A DNA stretch of 64,000 nucleotides from an uncultured Aquimarina sp. (GCA_947500545.1 CANMSO010000004.1:434001-498000), one strand, 5' to 3'. Shown: positions 24,515-34,003, counted from the first letter of the stretch. Translations and numbers: made by a program. The notes: generated by a model not told the origin, from the letters alone.

Positions 24515-24985
24515 ATGAAAGGCCAAAACAATAACCTAAAAATAGACGGTATTGACAAAGAGATATTACGTAGCCTTATGGGAGATGCCAGAACACCTAT
24601 TCTGGAAATCGCAAGAAAGGTTGGAGTATCTGGAGCGGCAATTCATCAAAGACTTCGAAAATTAGAAGCCTCTGGGCTTATCGCAGGGTCTAAATTTATC
24701 ATTGACCCCAAAGTATTAGGGTATAAAACCATGGCTTTTGTAGGAGTGTTTCTAGATAAAGCCGTAAGTAACCCAAAAGCTGTAAAACAATTACAGGATA
24801 TCTCTGAAGTTATTGAATGTCATTACACCACAGGAAATTGGTCTATATTTATCAAAATACTTTGTAAAGACAATGAACATTTAATGAATGTTCTAAACAA
24901 AAATATCCAAGCCATTGAAGGTGTTTCTCGTACCGAGACTTTTATATCGCTAGATCAACAAATTGACCGGCAGATTAATATTTAA
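24515..24985 (+). CDS. Lrp/AsnC-family transcriptional regulator
   Basis: A 156-residue DNA-binding protein. The N-terminal winged helix-turn-helix covers about residues 10-60 (DGIDKEILRSLMGDARTPILEIARKVGVSGAAIHQRLRKLEASGLI). A RAM/ligand-binding alpha-beta domain follows from about 75, with SEVIECHYTTGNWSIFIKILCKDNEHL and SRTETFISL at the end. Family members sense amino acids as octamers. A palindrome stands upstream of its own start, and saccharopine dehydrogenase and alanine dehydrogenase are neighbours, all pointing to control of amino-acid catabolism. Confidence 0.93.
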   Translation: MKGQNNNLKIDGIDKEILRSLMGDARTPILEIARKVGVSGAAIHQRLRKLEASGLIAGSKFIIDPKVLGYKTMAFVGVFLDKAVSNPKAVKQLQDISEVIECHYTTGNWSIFIKILCKDNEHLMNVLNKNIQAIEGVSRTETFISLDQQIDRQINI

Positions 24986-24992
24986 AAAAAGA

Positions 24993-25041
24993 ATCCCAAT
25001 GGTTTTGTGCTTCGACAAGCTCAGCAACCAACCATTGGGAT
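24993..25041. terminator. Terminator-like hairpin with an embedded CTTCGACAAGCTCAG repeat
   Basis: A perfect 12-bp stem (ATCCCAATGGTT at 24993-25004, its complement at 25030-25041) lies between convergent genes. Its loop carries TGCTTCGACAAGCTCAGCA (25008-25026), a member of the intergenic palindrome family also seen at 40760-40778 and, as a variant, at 27397-27451. No long T run follows. Confidence 0.5.
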
Positions 25042-25064
25042 CAAAATCATACGTATATTATCTC

Positions 25065-25757
25065 TTAATCTCTTCTTCCTAAAAAAATTGAAATAAAATA
25101 TATTAAAGTAGCCAAAGAACCTAAGGCCGCTACAAGGTATGTACGTGCAGCCCATTTTAAAGCATCTTTGGCCCCTGCATGTTCTTCTCTTGTAACCATA
25201 TTATTAGTTTCTAACCATGCTAAAGCTCTATTGCTAGCATCATACTCTACGGGAAGCGTTATAAATGCAAATAAGGTTGTCACAGCAAATAATAATATCC
25301 CTCCTAAAAAAATAGTATTCCCAAACGCCATTCCCGATGCAGATAACACTAAACCTGCCATAATAACTATATTAGAAAGTTTACTAGAAACACCTACTGC
25401 TGGTACAATTTTGGACCTCATCGTTAACCAACTATATGCCGTAGCATGTTGTACAGCGTGCCCTACTTCATGTGCCGCAACAGCCGCAGCCGCTGCATTG
25501 CGCTGACTATATACTCCTTCGCTCAGATTTACCGTTTTTTTAACCGGATTATAGTGATCCGTAAGCATTCCTGCTACAGAAATCACCTCAACATCATTGA
25601 TTCCGTTATCCTGTAACATTTTTGTAGCAATCTCTGCTCCACTCATACCATTTTGTAGATGGATGTTTGAATACTTTTTGAATTTACTTTTTAGCTTGTT
25701 ACTTACAAAAGAGCTCACTAAAAATATGATTCCTGCAATGATATAATATCCCATCAT
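25065..25757 (-). CDS. Membrane zinc metallopeptidase (YugP/Zn_peptidase_2 family)
   Basis: A 230-residue integral membrane protein with an N-terminal hydrophobic segment and three more in the C-terminal half. The zinc site HEVGH is in AAVAAHEVGHAVQHATAY near residue 95, and YDASNRALAWLE near 170 is a conserved downstream stretch. It belongs to Pfam Zn_peptidase_2, membrane-bound proteases of unknown substrate. It is alone, convergent with the Lrp gene. Confidence 0.9.
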   Translation of the reverse strand: MMGYYIIAGIIFLVSSFVSNKLKSKFKKYSNIHLQNGMSGAEIATKMLQDNGINDVEVISVAGMLTDHYNPVKKTVNLSEGVYSQRNAAAAAVAAHEVGHAVQHATAYSWLTMRSKIVPAVGVSSKLSNIVIMAGLVLSASGMAFGNTIFLGGILLFAVTTLFAFITLPVEYDASNRALAWLETNNMVTREEHAGAKDALKWAARTYLVAALGSLATLIYFISIFLGRRD

Positions 25758-25802
25758 AACTTATATACTTTTTATGCTTGTTAAATTTACAATATAAAAA
25801 TC

Positions 25803-25826
25803 AAAAACCCCGCCATAATAGCGAGG
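25803..25826 (-). terminator. Terminator of ald
   Basis: On the minus strand CCTCGC, six bases, then GCGGGG forms a stem with G-U pairs, followed by five T (25807-25803), 40 bases past the ald stop. Confidence 0.65.
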
Positions 25827-25866
25827 TCCTTGGTTAAATAAACTTGAGTTAGCCAATAAGTCGAGT

Positions 25867-26982
25867 TTACTTTAAATATCCATCTACATCCTTTAAAGGA
25901 AGGTTAAAAGCTTCTGATATTGCAGGATACACGACATCTCCATTGATTACGTTTAATCCTTTTTTAAGGGGTACATTCTCTGCACAAGCAGCTTTCCAAC
26001 CCTTATTTGCCAATTGTATAGCATATGGCAAAGTGACATTAGTTAATGCCAAAGTTGACGTATATGGCACTGCTCCTGGCATATTTGCCACAGAATAATG
26101 CACTACATCATCAATAATATATACAGGATCTTGATGTGTCGTAGGTTTAGTCGTTTCAAAACAACCTCCTTGATCTACAGCCACATCTACTAATACTGTT
26201 CCTGGACGCATTTCAGTCAACATATCACGAGTAATTAATTTCGGAGCCTTTGCCCCCGGAATTAATACTCCCCCAATAATAAGATCGGACGTCTTTATAT
26301 GTTTACGAATATTGTGTTCGTTAGAAAATTCGGTATTTACATTTGCAGGCATGACATCATCTAGATAACGCATACGCTTTATACTAATATCAAGAATAGT
26401 TACATCTGCTCCCATTCCCGCAGCCATTTTTGCCGCTTGTGTACCAACAACTCCACCTCCTAGAATTAATACTTTAGCAGGAGCAACACCTGGCACACCT
26501 CCTAAAAGAATACCTCTACCTTTCAGTGGCTTTTCAAGATACTTAGCTCCCTGTTGAATAGACATTCTACCAGCAACTTCACTCATAGGAGTTAATAATG
26601 GCAAACTGCGATCAGGATCTTCTACCGTTTCATAAGAAACACAAACAGCTCCGCTATTAATCATTGCAGTGGTAAGTGGTTCACTTGAAGCGAAATGAAA
26701 ATAAGTGAATACCAATTGATCTTTTTTGATCAATGCATATTCTGGTTCAATAGGTTCCTTTACCTTAATAATCATTTCAGCAGTCTTGTATACCTCTTCT
26801 ATAGTTGGCAATATCTTACCTCCCACATTGATATACTCTTCGTCACTAAAGCCACTCTGAAGACCAGCATTTTGCTGAATGAAAACAGTGTGACCATTTT
26901 TAATGAGCTCCATGGTTCCGGCAGGAGTTACACCCACTCGATTCTCATTATTTTTGATCTCCTTAGGAACACCAATTATCAT
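25867..26982 (-). CDS. ald: Alanine dehydrogenase
   Basis: A 371-residue NAD-dependent enzyme converting L-alanine to pyruvate and ammonia. The N-terminal MIIGVPKEIKNNENRVGVTPAG and KVKEP are catalytic-region signatures of the alanine dehydrogenase/transhydrogenase family, and VLILGGGVVGTQAAKMAAGMGADVTILD (about 168-195) binds NAD. GGVLIPGAKAPKLI and VDVAVDQGGC follow. The length is exact for Ald, and no transhydrogenase membrane domain is present. It is monocistronic, with its terminator at 25803-25826. Confidence 0.96.
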   Translation of the reverse strand: MIIGVPKEIKNNENRVGVTPAGTMELIKNGHTVFIQQNAGLQSGFSDEEYINVGGKILPTIEEVYKTAEMIIKVKEPIEPEYALIKKDQLVFTYFHFASSEPLTTAMINSGAVCVSYETVEDPDRSLPLLTPMSEVAGRMSIQQGAKYLEKPLKGRGILLGGVPGVAPAKVLILGGGVVGTQAAKMAAGMGADVTILDISIKRMRYLDDVMPANVNTEFSNEHNIRKHIKTSDLIIGGVLIPGAKAPKLITRDMLTEMRPGTVLVDVAVDQGGCFETTKPTTHQDPVYIIDDVVHYSVANMPGAVPYTSTLALTNVTLPYAIQLANKGWKAACAENVPLKKGLNVINGDVVYPAISEAFNLPLKDVDGYLK

Positions 26983-27116
26983 ATTCTTATTTTTTTGTCG
27001 AAAATAGCTGTTTTTATGAAATAAAGCAATAAATCACATTCAAAAAATATCTTATCAATAATTTTATTAGATTTTAATTAGAATTGTTAAAAAATAATAA
27101 ACCTGAAGGATTTAAA

Positions 27117-27377
27117 TCACTTTTTATATCGATACTTGAAATACAACAATACGAAACCTGATATTGCTGTTACGAAATTCGCCAAAATGATCGGCAAACT
27201 ATCAATCAAAAAACCATAAACAAGCCAACAAAGTACTCCTGACACAAAAATGAATAGCATTGACAAGGATAAACTATCGGTAGATTTTGTCTTCCAGGTT
27301 TTATAGACTTGAGGTAAAAAAGCAGCTGTAGTAAGTAAAGCTGCTACTAATCCTAAAATTTCTATCGGGTTTATCAT
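27117..27377 (-). CDS. SemiSWEET sugar transporter
   Basis: An 86-residue protein with three transmembrane helices forming one MtN3/SWEET triple-helix unit; the bacterial SemiSWEET works as a homodimer to carry sugars. The PQ-loop is FLPQVYKTWKTKSTDSLSL at about residues 20-38, and a Trp (LCWLVYGF) lies in helix 2. Family and length fit precisely; the sugar is not determined. It follows leuS on the same strand after about 100 bases containing a 55-base hairpin, so cotranscription is uncertain. Confidence 0.92.
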   Translation of the reverse strand: MINPIEILGLVAALLTTAAFLPQVYKTWKTKSTDSLSLSMLFIFVSGVLCWLVYGFLIDSLPIILANFVTAISGFVLLYFKYRYKK

Positions 27378-27396
27378 ATTTATTATAAAGAATACA

Positions 27397-27451
27397 CTTC
27401 GAGAGCCTCAGGGTTCCTTTGATACAATGGTGAGGGCTGAGGCTCTCGAAG
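27397..27451. repeat. Intergenic long hairpin, CTTCGAGAGCCTCAG family
   Basis: CTTCGAGAGCCTCAG (27397-27411) and its exact reverse complement (27437-27451) enclose 25 bases. The hairpin fills the gap between leuS and the SemiSWEET gene. The arm begins CTTCGA and ends CTCAG, like the CTTCGACAAGCTCAG unit at 25008 and CTTCGACATGCTCAG at 40760, which suggests one dispersed element. There is no T run, so a terminator role is unproven. Confidence 0.7.
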
Positions 27452-27478
27452 CTCAATATTACTAAACTGTTTTCTTTC

Positions 27479-30295
27479 TTACCCAACCACATTCACAATC
27501 TTACCGGGCACAACGATTACCTTTTTAGGTGCACGTCCGTCTAGTTGTTGTTGTGTTTTTTCATGTGCCATTACTGCAGCTTCAATTTCATCTTTGTTTA
27601 AATCTAAAGATAGTTCCAGAGTGAAACGCATTTTACCATTAAATGATATTGGGTATTGTTTTGTGCTTTCTACCAAATGTTTTGCATCAAAAACAGGAAA
27701 AGCTGCTGTAGCTATAGATTCACTATTCCCCAATTTATTCCATAGTTCTTCTGCAATATGCGGCGCATAAGGCGAAATCAATATGGCTAATGGTTCCAAT
27801 ATTGCTTTAGAATTACATTTTTGAGTAGTTAATTCATTCACAGCAATCATAAAGGTACTTACCGATGTGTTAAACGAGAAATTCTCGATATCTTCTTCTA
27901 CCTTTTTGATCGTTTTATGCAATGTTTTAAGATTGTCTTTTGTTGGTTCCGCATCCGTCACACCAAATTCATCCCCATTATGATACAGTTTCCACAATTT
28001 CTTAAGGAAAGAATTCACTCCTGTGATCCCAGCCGTGTTCCAAGGTTTAGCCTGTTCTAGTGGTCCAAGAAACATTTCATACAATCGCAAACTATCTGCT
28101 CCATACTGCTCACAAATACCATCTGGGTTTACCACATTATATTTGGACTTAGACATTTTTTCAACCTCGCGACCAACAACATATTTTCCATCTTCAAGAA
28201 TAAACTCAGCATCTTTGAATTCTGGTCTCCATTTTTTAAAGCCCTGGACATCTAATTCATCAGAAGAATTTATTAATGAAACATCTGCATGAATCTCATC
28301 TGTTTCATATTGATCTTTTAATCCTTTTGAAACAAACTTATTTGTTTCGCTAATTCTATATACCATTGCACTAGTCCCCAAAATCATTCCTTGGTTAATT
28401 AGCTTCTTGGCAAACTCATCTACAGGAACATATGCCCTGTCAAACAAAAACTTCTGCCAAAAACGTGCATATAATAAATGTCCGGTAGCATGTTCGCTTC
28501 CACCTATATAAAGATCTACATCTTTCCAGTAGTTTATAGCTTCTTGAGAAAAGACTTCATTTTGATTATCATGGTCCATATAACGATTAAAGTAATATGA
28601 ACTTCCTGCCCAACCAGGCATTGTATTTAATTCTAAAGGAAATACACTTGTGTGGTTTATAAGATCATTAGAAACCACTTCATTCTTCTCTGTGTCCCAA
28701 GCCCAAACATCGGCGCGACCTAGAGGTGGCTCACCGGTTTCGGTAGGTAGGTATTTTTCAACTTCAGGCAATTGAATAGGTAAATGTTTCAAATCAATCA
28801 TTTGCGGCATTCCGTCTACATAATATACCGGAAATGGTTCTCCCCAATACCGCTGGCGGCTAAATACTGCATCACGTAATCGATAATTAATCTTTCCTTC
28901 ACCCTGACCTAGTTTCTCCAACTCATAAATGGCTCTTTTGGTTGCCTTCTTATAATTTAAACCATTCAAAAAGTCTGAGTTACCTATAACTGTATTTTCT
29001 TTATCAGCAAAGGCTTCTGATGAAATATCAACGCCTTCAAAAATATTAGGGATATCGATACCAAAGTGCTTTGCAAAATCATAATCACGTTGATCACCAC
29101 AAGGTACAGACATTACTGCCCCAGTACCATATCCAGCCAACACATAATCACCAATCCAAATCGGCACGGGTTCTTTGGTAAACGGATGCTCTGCATATGC
29201 ACCAGTAAACACACCACTTATGGTTTTTACGTCTGCCATACGATCACGCTCACTTCGTTTAGCCGTAGCTTCAATGTACGCATCTACCTCAGCTTTTTGT
29301 CCTGGGGTTGTTAATTTTTGTACTAAATCATGCTCTGGAGCTAATGTCATGAAGCTGGTTCCAAAAATAGTATCAGGACGAGTGGTAAATACGTCAATTA
29401 CTGCATCATGATCCTTAACGTTAAACGTCACACTTGCACCTTCTGATCTACCGATCCAATTGGTTTGCGAATCTTTTAGAGGTTGTGGCCAATCAATGGT
29501 ATCTAGCCCATCTAATAATCGTTGTGCGTATGCAGAGATACGCATACTCCACTGTGTCATTTTTTTACGAACCACAGGATATCCTCCTCGTTCAGACACT
29601 CCGTTTACGATCTCGTCATTTGCCAAAACTGTTCCTAACTGTGGACACCAGTTTACTTCGGTTTCTGCCAGATAGGTTAATCTATACTTAAGTAGTACTT
29701 CTTGTTTTTCTTTTGATGAAAAGCTATTCCAATCTTCTGCTGTGAATTCAGTTACATCTTCATCACAAACGGCATTTACAGTTGCATTTCCTTCTTCAGA
29801 AAAAACTACTTCTAACGCACTAATTGCTCTTGCTTTATTGGCATCATTGTCATACCATGAATTAAAAAGCTGAGTAAAGATCCACTGTGTCCACTTATAA
29901 AATTTAGGATCACTGGTTTTTACTTCACGACTCCAATCAAATGAGAATCCAATTTTATCTAATTGCTCACGGTAGCGAGCAATATTTTCTTTGGTTGTAA
30001 TAGCGGGATGTTGTCCTGTTTGGATTGCATATTGCTCTGCCGGTAATCCAAAAGAATCATATCCTTGTGGATGTAATACATTAAATCCTTTATGACGCTT
30101 ATAACGTGCATAGATATCACTGGCAATATACCCTAGTGGATGCCCAACATGTAATCCTGCCCCTGATGGGTAAGGAAACATATCCAAAACGTAATATTTT
30201 GGTTTAGTGCTATTGTTTTCTGCTCTAAATGTTCCTTTTTCTGCCCAATATTTCTGCCACTTGGCTTCAATGGTATTAAAATCGTAGCTCATCAA
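27479..30295 (-). CDS. leuS: Leucyl-tRNA synthetase
   Basis: A class I synthetase of 938 residues charging tRNA-Leu. HIGH-type motif: HVGH in PYPSGAGLHVGHPLGY at about 42-57. The CP1 editing domain (about 225-430) contains TTRPDTIFGTSFMTLAPEH. KMSKS motif: EKMSKSKYNVVNPD near 710. The C-terminal anticodon-binding and tail domains end KKVIVVPGKIVNVVG. About 60 residues longer than E. coli LeuS, owing to segments near 140-200 and 640-700 that occur in Bacteroidota. TAAATTTG at 30319-30312 (minus strand) is an exact -7 element. Confidence 0.97.
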   Translation of the reverse strand: MMSYDFNTIEAKWQKYWAEKGTFRAENNSTKPKYYVLDMFPYPSGAGLHVGHPLGYIASDIYARYKRHKGFNVLHPQGYDSFGLPAEQYAIQTGQHPAITTKENIARYREQLDKIGFSFDWSREVKTSDPKFYKWTQWIFTQLFNSWYDNDANKARAISALEVVFSEEGNATVNAVCDEDVTEFTAEDWNSFSSKEKQEVLLKYRLTYLAETEVNWCPQLGTVLANDEIVNGVSERGGYPVVRKKMTQWSMRISAYAQRLLDGLDTIDWPQPLKDSQTNWIGRSEGASVTFNVKDHDAVIDVFTTRPDTIFGTSFMTLAPEHDLVQKLTTPGQKAEVDAYIEATAKRSERDRMADVKTISGVFTGAYAEHPFTKEPVPIWIGDYVLAGYGTGAVMSVPCGDQRDYDFAKHFGIDIPNIFEGVDISSEAFADKENTVIGNSDFLNGLNYKKATKRAIYELEKLGQGEGKINYRLRDAVFSRQRYWGEPFPVYYVDGMPQMIDLKHLPIQLPEVEKYLPTETGEPPLGRADVWAWDTEKNEVVSNDLINHTSVFPLELNTMPGWAGSSYYFNRYMDHDNQNEVFSQEAINYWKDVDLYIGGSEHATGHLLYARFWQKFLFDRAYVPVDEFAKKLINQGMILGTSAMVYRISETNKFVSKGLKDQYETDEIHADVSLINSSDELDVQGFKKWRPEFKDAEFILEDGKYVVGREVEKMSKSKYNVVNPDGICEQYGADSLRLYEMFLGPLEQAKPWNTAGITGVNSFLKKLWKLYHNGDEFGVTDAEPTKDNLKTLHKTIKKVEEDIENFSFNTSVSTFMIAVNELTTQKCNSKAILEPLAILISPYAPHIAEELWNKLGNSESIATAAFPVFDAKHLVESTKQYPISFNGKMRFTLELSLDLNKDEIEAAVMAHEKTQQQLDGRAPKKVIVVPGKIVNVVG

Positions 30296-30352
30296 TCTAA
30301 AATTAAGACCGCAAATTTACGATTTTATGCGAGTTAACTATGTTTTTTTGAT

Positions 30353-31285
30353 TTAGTTTTTCCTCTCTCTAGCTTTAGTCTCCATTGGCTGTAAACAACT
30401 ATAAATAAATGTGTTTGCCGGTGTAAAAATTCCCAGTTCCTTACCTTCTTTGACTATAAAACCATTAAAATTATCTAATTCTGAAGGTCTTCCTTCTAAA
30501 ATATCTCGTTGCGTTGATGCTGTAGAATTATAGGGCTGCTTACCAATAAAGGCCATAATCTTATCTACAAGATTCTCTGGCAATGCTACTCCTTTTGCCT
30601 TACCAATTTTATATATTTCGGTAGCAGTTTGTTCTAAAACCTTTCGTGTACCATCATTTTCATACATCTCACCAATAGTAGCTCTAGTCAAAGCCCCCAA
30701 GCCACTAACCGTAGCAATGAACATGAACTTGCTCCAGATATCTACATCAATATCTTCTGAAACCGTGTTATTAAAACCCGCTTTGTCAAATACTTCCTTC
30801 ACGCTTTGCAGGCGAGTTGTTTTGTTTTTATTTATTTCTCCAAAAACGACTTCGGGAGTATGTCCAAAATGAGAAATAACGCCAGGAGATTCTATTTTAC
30901 TGTAAATTTTGCATAGCCCGCCTAAAACATGCTTTTGATCCAGAACCGAAAGTACTTTTTCTACATTATCTGCTCCGTTTTGTAAGGGAATTACAATTGT
31001 ATCTTCTTTTAGGATAGGTTTGATTAATTCTGCAGCTTCTATAACCTGCCAAGATTTAGTACAGATCAATACTAGGTCTGGCTTTTCTATACTATTAATA
31101 TCATTGGTTACCATAAATGGAGTTGTAACAAAATCTCCCACTATACTTTTAACTTGCAATCCATTTTTCTGGATAGCTTCTAGATGTTTTCCCCTGGCGA
31201 TAAGTGTTACCTTTTGACCCGAATTAGAAATTTTTCCTCCAAAATATCCTCCAACTCCTCCCACTCCGATAATGACTGTGTGCAT
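30353..31285 (-). CDS. panE: 2-dehydropantoate 2-reductase
   Basis: A 310-residue NADPH-dependent enzyme reducing ketopantoate to pantoate for coenzyme A synthesis. The dinucleotide motif MHTVIIGVGGVGGYFGGKI opens the protein. KSWQ (lysine in LVLICTKSWQV near 75) and NGADN near 102 are the NADP and substrate regions, with DIDVDIWSKFMFIATVSGLGALTRA in the helical C-terminal domain. The ApbA/PanE superfamily also holds other 2-hydroxyacid reductases, so the substrate is probable rather than certain. Confidence 0.87.
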   Translation of the reverse strand: MHTVIIGVGGVGGYFGGKISNSGQKVTLIARGKHLEAIQKNGLQVKSIVGDFVTTPFMVTNDINSIEKPDLVLICTKSWQVIEAAELIKPILKEDTIVIPLQNGADNVEKVLSVLDQKHVLGGLCKIYSKIESPGVISHFGHTPEVVFGEINKNKTTRLQSVKEVFDKAGFNNTVSEDIDVDIWSKFMFIATVSGLGALTRATIGEMYENDGTRKVLEQTATEIYKIGKAKGVALPENLVDKIMAFIGKQPYNSTASTQRDILEGRPSELDNFNGFIVKEGKELGIFTPANTFIYSCLQPMETKARERKN

Positions 31286-31487
31286 ATTTAACCCGTTTAA
31301 TAAATAAGATTGCTTTCAAGTATACGTTATTCCTATGTAAACCAAAGTTAATTAAAATACAGAACAGAATAAAAAGTTCCCGCTCTGCAGCGAGATTAAT
31401 TTGACTAACTTATTCTTACATGCTTTGCATTTTAAAATAAGAAGTCTCAGTTAACTTTATTATTTTTACGCGAAAATCAGATTATCT

Positions 31488-32366
31488 ATGAGCTCATCTT
31501 TTGAAAAGTACCAAAAACGACGACTAATTTCTTCTTATTTTTCTGTAGTTATTAGTATTTCGTTGGTTCTATTTTTATTGGGTTTACTAGGGCTTTTGGT
31601 TTTAAATACCAAAAAGGTTGCTGATCATTTTAAAGAAAAAATAGCGCTTACCATTTATTTAAAAGATACTGCCAAAGAAGTAGAGATCAAACAACTAGAA
31701 AAAACACTAGCTCTGGCAGAATATACAAAGTCCACTACTTTTATTTCTAAAGATGAAGCTGCCGAAGAACACAGCAAGGACATTGGAGAAAACTTTATGG
31801 ACTTTTTGGGATATAACCCTTTACAGAATTCGATCGACGTATATCTAAAAGCTGATTTTGTAGACCCTGCCAAGATTGAAGAAATCAACGCTTCGATCAT
31901 CAAAAAGAATTTTGTGGATGAAGTAATCTATGACAAACCACTTATTTCGTTATTAAATGACAACATTAAACGAATTAGTTTTTGGGTACTGCTTATTAGT
32001 GGAATTTTCACCTTCATTGCAGTATTATTAATTAACAGTTCTATTCGTTTATCTGTATATTCTAAAAGATTTATTATTAAAACCATGCAAATGGTTGGTG
32101 CTACCAAGAAGTTTATTCGCAAGCCTTTTGTATGGAAAAGTGTACGTTTGGGAATGATAGGCGCTATTGTGGCTTTGATAGGCGTTAGTGTTGTGTTGTA
32201 CTACCTTAATAAAACTTTTCCAGAATTGGCATTACTAGATGATGAGATCTTGCTTATCATATTATTCTTAGGCGTTTTTGGAATTGGAGTATTGATTACC
32301 TGGATCAGTACATTTTTTGCTACACAGCGTTTCTTAAATCTTAGAACCGACGAACTATACTATTAA
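31488..32366 (+). CDS. ftsX: Cell division protein FtsX
   Basis: A 292-residue inner-membrane protein. The first membrane helix is at about 18-40, followed by an extracytoplasmic domain (about 45-165), then three helices with the FtsX/MacB domain (FWVLLISGIFTFIAVLLINSSIRLSVYSKRFIIKTMQMVGATKKFIRKPFVW). With the ATPase FtsE it forms an ABC-type complex that activates septal peptidoglycan hydrolases. ftsE is not in the window, which is usual for Bacteroidota. It heads a run of close genes (lgt starts 3 bases after the stop). TATTTTTA at 31461-31468 may be its -7 element. Confidence 0.92.
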   Translation: MSSSFEKYQKRRLISSYFSVVISISLVLFLLGLLGLLVLNTKKVADHFKEKIALTIYLKDTAKEVEIKQLEKTLALAEYTKSTTFISKDEAAEEHSKDIGENFMDFLGYNPLQNSIDVYLKADFVDPAKIEEINASIIKKNFVDEVIYDKPLISLLNDNIKRISFWVLLISGIFTFIAVLLINSSIRLSVYSKRFIIKTMQMVGATKKFIRKPFVWKSVRLGMIGAIVALIGVSVVLYYLNKTFPELALLDDEILLIILFLGVFGIGVLITWISTFFATQRFLNLRTDELYY

Positions 32367-32369
32367 TTT

Positions 32370-33197
32370 ATGGGGGCAATAGAATGGAATGTCGATCCTG
32401 AGATTATAACATTATTTGGGACTTTTCCGATAAAGTATTACGGGATACTTTTTGTTTCTGGATTATTACTTGCTTATGAAGTCGCTAAACGAATTTATAA
32501 ATCAGAAAACGTTTCTGTTGAAAACCTCGAAAAACTCTCAACTTACCTTTTTATAGGAATATTAGTTGGAATGAGACTGGGGCATTGTCTTTTTTATGAT
32601 TTCGCATATTTTTCAAGTCATCCTTTAGAAATATTTCTACCAATTAAGATTATTGATGGCGACTGGCGTTTTACCGGGTTTACGGGTTTAGCAAGTCACG
32701 GAGGTGGCATTGGGGCCATACTCGCAATTATACTATACTGTCGCAAATATAAAACTTCAATGTTGTGGGCATTGGACCGCATCGCAATTGCAACTCCCAT
32801 AACAGGTGCTTTTATACGATTTGGAAATTTTATGAATTCTGAAATCTATGGAAAACCAACAGAAGGTAATTATGGTGTAATCTTTATGCAAGACGATATG
32901 ATCCCAAGACACCCAACACAATTGTACGAAGCCTTTGCATACCTAATGATATTTGGGCTATTGTGGTACTTATACCAAAAAACTAACGTAGTTGATAAGA
33001 AGGGATTTCTGTTTGGAGTGCTATTGCTTCTAGTATTTACGGCACGATTTATAATTGAATTCTTTAAAGAAAACCAAGTCGCTTTTGAAGATAATATGAC
33101 ATTAAACATGGGGCAATTACTTAGTATTCCTTTTGTTCTTGTCGGAATATTATTAATGATCATTAGTAGTAAGAAATTTAAACTAACAACTAGTTAA
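32370..33197 (+). CDS. lgt: Prolipoprotein diacylglyceryl transferase
   Basis: A 275-residue inner-membrane enzyme with seven helices that moves diacylglycerol from phosphatidylglycerol to the lipobox Cys of prolipoproteins. The Lgt signature AFIRFGNFMNSEIYGKPT is near 145-162. GLASHGGGIGAILAI near 105 carries the catalytic-region His, and RHPTQLYEA near 180 is a conserved loop. The start is only 3 bases after ftsX, showing cotranscription. The window itself encodes several lipoproteins that would be substrates. Confidence 0.93.
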   Translation: MGAIEWNVDPEIITLFGTFPIKYYGILFVSGLLLAYEVAKRIYKSENVSVENLEKLSTYLFIGILVGMRLGHCLFYDFAYFSSHPLEIFLPIKIIDGDWRFTGFTGLASHGGGIGAILAIILYCRKYKTSMLWALDRIAIATPITGAFIRFGNFMNSEIYGKPTEGNYGVIFMQDDMIPRHPTQLYEAFAYLMIFGLLWYLYQKTNVVDKKGFLFGVLLLLVFTARFIIEFFKENQVAFEDNMTLNMGQLLSIPFVLVGILLMIISSKKFKLTTS

Positions 33198-33198
33198 T

Positions 33199-33606
33199 AT
33201 GGGTAAAGCTGGTAAAATATGGTTTGCAATTGCATTTGTGCTTTTTATTGCATTTATGAGCATTGTAATACAAACTTTTCGACCTGTACGAAATGTACAA
33301 CCAGATGATGTAATGAAAATTGAAGGTGTTGTAGAAGATCTTAAGGAAGCTCCTGGTTTTGATATTGCACTAACCCTAGAAAACGATAATCATTATTACT
33401 ATATAAATAGAGGTTTACAACACAACTTGACATTAGAACAATTACGCACCAACATTCTTAACAAAAGGGTTACGTTGTATGTTATTAAAAGATGGACTAT
33501 ATTTACTCGCGATAAAAACATGGGACATGTTTCTAAGCTAATGATTGATGACCGAGTGATATATAACGAACTTAAAAACGATATTCATGAGCAAACAACA
33601 AAATAG
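33199..33606 (+). CDS. Uncharacterised membrane-anchored protein between lgt and DUF3098
   Basis: A 135-residue protein with one N-terminal membrane helix (about 8-27, WFAIAFVLFIAFMSIVI) and a 105-residue domain. The pattern GVVEDLKEAPGFDIALTLENDNHYYYINRG...LRTNILNKRVTLYVIKRWT suggests a small beta-barrel like those that bind nucleic acid or solutes. No family is recognised. It begins 1 base after the lgt stop and overlaps DUF3098 by 20 bases, so it belongs to the ftsX-lgt operon. Confidence 0.75.
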   Translation: MGKAGKIWFAIAFVLFIAFMSIVIQTFRPVRNVQPDDVMKIEGVVEDLKEAPGFDIALTLENDNHYYYINRGLQHNLTLEQLRTNILNKRVTLYVIKRWTIFTRDKNMGHVSKLMIDDRVIYNELKNDIHEQTTK

Positions 33607-33850
33607 AAATCCACAACACAAGCACGAGTATGTTTTTGGGAAGAAAAACTATATCGTAATGGCAATAGGAATTGCCGTAATAGCTTTGGGATTTATTCTT
33701 ATGGCAGGTGGCGGTAGTGATGATCCCAATGTTTTTAACCCGGAAATTTATAACTTCAGAAGAATTAGACTTGCTCCAACTATTGTTTTGATAGGTTTTG
33801 GAATAGAAGTATATGCCATATTGCTGAATCCTGATAAGAAGAAAAAGTAA
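33587..33850 (+). CDS. DUF3098 membrane protein
   Basis: An 87-residue protein with two membrane helices (IVMAIGIAVIALGFILMAGG and RLAPTIVLIGFGIEVYAILL). The DUF3098 signature is GSDDPNVFNPEIYNFRRIRLAPTIVL. In many Bacteroidota this gene sits directly between ftsX and uppP; here two genes separate it from ftsX and two from uppP. The function is unknown; a role with division or wall synthesis is inferred from neighbourhood. A weak A/T hairpin overlaps the stop (33842-33869). Confidence 0.87.
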   Translation: MSKQQNRNPQHKHEYVFGKKNYIVMAIGIAVIALGFILMAGGGSDDPNVFNPEIYNFRRIRLAPTIVLIGFGIEVYAILLNPDKKKK

Positions 33851-33972
33851 GTTTAGTTATTTACTTTTTCATCATACTAAAGCACATTTAGAGCCAATAG
33901 CCACATCTTCTGTATAAATTTCGAATAAAAAATATATTCGCAATACGCTAATAATCAAATTCTTAAACTTGT

Positions 33973-34003
33973 TTTGGTTATGTTTAGTCAATTTTTACAA
34001 TCG
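33973..34003 (+). promoter_or_regulatory. Promoter candidate of the ECF sigma gene
   Basis: TTTG (33973-33976), exactly 19 bases, then TACAATCG (33996-34003). The spacing is ideal for a housekeeping promoter while the second element departs from TAnnTTTG. It lies 50 bases before the GTG start. Confidence 0.35.

Noticed and set aside
27301..27492. Open frame on the minus strand across the leuS/SemiSWEET gap
   Set aside because: It runs through the 55-base inverted repeat and overlaps both real genes in another frame.
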